Made by a program: the position numbers and the translations under genes
NCBI GenBank assembly: GCA_026545765.1
Contig: CM048841.1
Coordinates: 96,491,352-96,555,351, forward strand
Direction of reading: 5' to 3'
DNA: 64,000 nucleotides
Source: Plantago major
Lineage: Eukaryota; Streptophyta; Magnoliopsida; Lamiales; Plantaginaceae
The notes under the pieces: model-generated
What the model was told of the DNA's origin: nothing
Databases searched by the model: none
The model's input: only the letters and a program-made list of their open reading frames with translations
Shown here: positions 61,521 through 64,000 of the stretch, in pieces
Layout of the letters: every line of letters starts with the position of its first letter
Numbering within the stretch: the first letter of the stretch is position 1

Positions 61521-64000
61521 ATGCATCACCAGCAACAAACTGACACCTCCACATCCCCCTATTACCACCCTTACTACCCTTACGCCGCCGCCGATCAACC
61601 TCCGGCGAGCATTCCGATCCCCTCCACCGCCGCACATTACGCCTCCGCCCCTCCCCAATCGCTTTCCCCTGTCAATTACACCAATTCGTACGACCCTAAC
61701 CCTAATCCTGATCTCCACTACACTTTCCCCCATTCCTACCCCCAAAATCAAAATCAGAATCAGAATCAGGCACCTGTTAGTTACGATTACGGAAATTCTG
61801 CAGCTCCTGTTCATAATCATGTTTATAATCCACACCCTAGCTACGAGGCTCAGTTTTCTGATTCCTATGGAGGAGGAGAGGAGGAGGTGTTTGATGGCGG
61901 GGTTTATAAGTATAATGGTGGTGGGAAGGCCGGAGGGAGTGGTGGAGGGGTGATGTTTGATGATTATGGGAGGCCAATTAGTGTTTTTGGAGGGAAGGAG
62001 CAGAATGGAGCTGGTAGAAGTAATAGTGATAGGATCGTTAAGGCCGTGCCAAAGGTGGAGGATTCGGGAGATGCTAGGAGCGGCGTGCAGAAGTTCCGTG
62101 TGAAGATTCTGTCGGAAGGTTATGGTCAGGCCGACATGGATGTTCTTTGTCAGGTTTGTGGGGGTTTTTTATTGGTTATCGAATTGCTCGTAGAATGCAT
62201 TAGTTGTTGCTCTTTTGTTTGGTTGTTTTCTAGCTCATTGAGGGGGGAAAATAAACAAGTACCCTTAATTTATTGTTTTGCATAGTGTCGGATTCTGTGA
62301 TTAGCTGGCATGTCTCTGATAATGTGAATGACCTGACTTGTATGTGCAATCCTTACGCTGATGTTATAGATAGGTTCCACTTGCACTGTTGATTCAGTAA
62401 TGCAGTCTAGTTAACCATAAGTTTTGCATTGTAGATTGGTCTGGATGGGATTCGGGTTTTGGATCACGAAACCAGCAGGATGTTGAAAATATATCCACTT
62501 GACACGGTTCTAAGATGGGAGGTAAGTTTTTGTGTAAAAAATTTAAGGTTAAATACTTCCTTTGTGAGACTTATGAAGATTTATCCTTCTCTTACATCTC
62601 TTCAGGTGTTAGATTCATATATCTTCGCATTTTGGGCCAGAACCGGCTCTGAACCTGAAAAACGTGTTAGGATGAAATCAAACAGTTATACCACAAATAA
62701 TATACTGGACACAGTGACTGCTGCAAGCATACAGGTTGGATTACTCACTATATGGCTTTTCTTATTACTGGTGTTCAGCTCCCTATTTGTTACTTATTTA
62801 TGATACAGTATGTCTTAAATTTTGAATCTCATTGCTCAGGTATATAGTCGGACTGTTTAGTTGCATAACTGGCGGTGTAAATCTAGGGCGTACTTGTTTT
62901 ACTTTGTATTGAAGTCTGGGTAGTGACAAATGAAAATTAGTCACTCAGTGTAATATTTGCCATTGAAAGGTTTTTAGACCTTAAACTACAGCTTCTCTCA
63001 ACCCTCTGTGAATGCTTTGCTTCATTTTGAGAGAGCTTAGTATCCCTGCAAGGGGATTTATTTTTCAATATGGGGTTAGAGCAAGTATAAAACGATTTGC
63101 AACCGGTACATACTATTTTTTTTCTTTCTGATTTGAATATACGGTGGTGAAGTTTCTCATCTCATTCTAGTTAAGCTTGTAAACTGCTATGCTACCCCCG
63201 TCAGAGTACACAATTTTCTGCGAACAGGTCTGTAAAATTGAGAATGGAAAACCAACATATATTTATAAAAGCATTCTGATGAGTTGATCGTTTGCATTCC
63301 ATCTTACCATCTTGGTTGTTTAAGACTTTAAGTTGAAGTTAGATTGTATTATGGGATCATCTTTCAACCGTAAAATATATCAATCCAATGAAGCTTGTGA
63401 AAATTAACTTGCATATGAAAGTATGAAACTAAATAGCAGCGGAGCATGTTAACAGAGACTGGTCGAGTTCAGTTTTCAAGCCATAACAATGTAAATATTT
63501 TCTAGACTATATTATGGAAATTCAAGGTTTAAAAAAAAAAAGTTCAAGGGATATGGTGTATTGGCTAGCGTGGTAGCCTGTACAAGTCTGAAGTTTGGCA
63601 GCTCTTAGTTTTTACAATCAATGTACTATAAATATACCATGACAAATTACAAGCTGAATTATGTTTATTTCTAGAGCTACATAGGTTTGTTCAAGTTAAT
63701 GCTGGTGTGACTCCATCTTTTTTTTGCCTCTCGTACTTGTAAGCAGTCAAAAGAGATTGGTGCTGATAGTACCTCTTCTGGTCTGGCAAAGGGAGCTGAC
63801 CAATCACTTGAAAAGAAGAGAGGTTTCATAGACTGGAAGAACATAATAAAGCCTGTTGATGAGGAGAAAGATCACTGGGTGAGAGTTGCATGCGTCTTAT
63901 CATCTTGGAGTTGTTTTATTTTATTTTCCCAAGGTATACACTATCTTGTTCACTGTCTGAGCCTGTTCTATATTTCTATTTAGGTTCCTGATGAAGCAAA
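61521..64000 (+). CDS. FREE1: FREE1/FYVE1 ESCRT component, 5' part
   Basis: Plant-specific endosomal sorting protein that binds PI3P and ubiquitin and recruits ESCRT-I for multivesicular body formation (family knowledge). Exons 61521-62153, 62435-62521, 62606-62734, 63747-63878 and 63984-64000 (cut by the edge) all join in phase 0. Exon 1 gives the Pro/Tyr/Asn/Gln-rich disordered N-terminus, then the family-typical FDDYGRPISVFGGKE, RIVKAVPKVED and GVQKFRVKILSEGYGQ. Then come IGLDGIRVLDHETSRMLKIY, FAFWARTG, SNSYTTNNILDTVTAASIQ, RGFIDWKNIIKPVDEEKDHW and VPDEA, directly before where the FYVE domain should start. The start at 61521 fits the Arabidopsis protein; the ORF upstream to 61401 encodes an Ile-rich stretch from a (CAT)n-type repeat and is not used. 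Confidence 0.93.

Overview
This is eudicot nuclear DNA: genes with GT-AG introns sit in AT-rich intergenic sequence full of short DNA transposons. Gene content fits an asterid, perhaps Lamiales, but the order is a guess. Exon joins were worked out by hand from splice consensus and reading phase; each multi-exon model below stays in frame across all its introns. GENES, left to right: the 3' part of a phospholipase D delta gene (+, cut by the left edge); a plastid-type single-domain rhodanese of the SEN1/DIN1/STR15 type (+); a membrane RING-H2 protein of the NIP1/ATL26 type (+); a very short IQ67-domain calmodulin-binding protein (+); two tentative small genes (-); an FHA-domain acidic nuclear protein (+); a 1183-residue non-RD LRR receptor kinase of subfamily XII (-); a YrdC/Sua5 threonylcarbamoyl-AMP synthase (+); a short La-related protein of the LARP1 group (-); and the 5' part of a FREE1/FYVE1 ESCRT gene (+, cut by the right edge before the FYVE domain). 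From memory, four of these (PLD delta, SEN1, NIP1, LARP1c) have Arabidopsis counterparts in one short stretch of chromosome 4 (At4g35770 to At4g35890), so the left and centre look like a conserved block expanded by transposons. MOBILE DNA: 28-34 kb may be a minus-strand Helitron carrying an RPA1-like gene and orphan exons; 35-42 kb is a CACTA (En/Spm) element with both transposase genes; 51.6-58.2 kb holds Helitron material with a decayed Pif1-type helicase and two related 3' hairpin ends about 1.9 kb apart; two non-autonomous hAT elements have perfect 8-bp target duplications (11.4-12.3 kb and 58.3-58.9 kb, the second with a nested Stowaway element); there are about a dozen Stowaway-like MITEs, two 5'-truncated LINE pieces and one tRNA-derived SINE with a perfect 15-bp target duplication. 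HOW THE GENES RELATE: they form no pathway or operon; this is ordinary plant gene order. I found no convincing unknown system. The best leads are the Helitron structures, duplicated splice-acceptor regions in two host genes, and a substituted active-site loop in the rhodanese.
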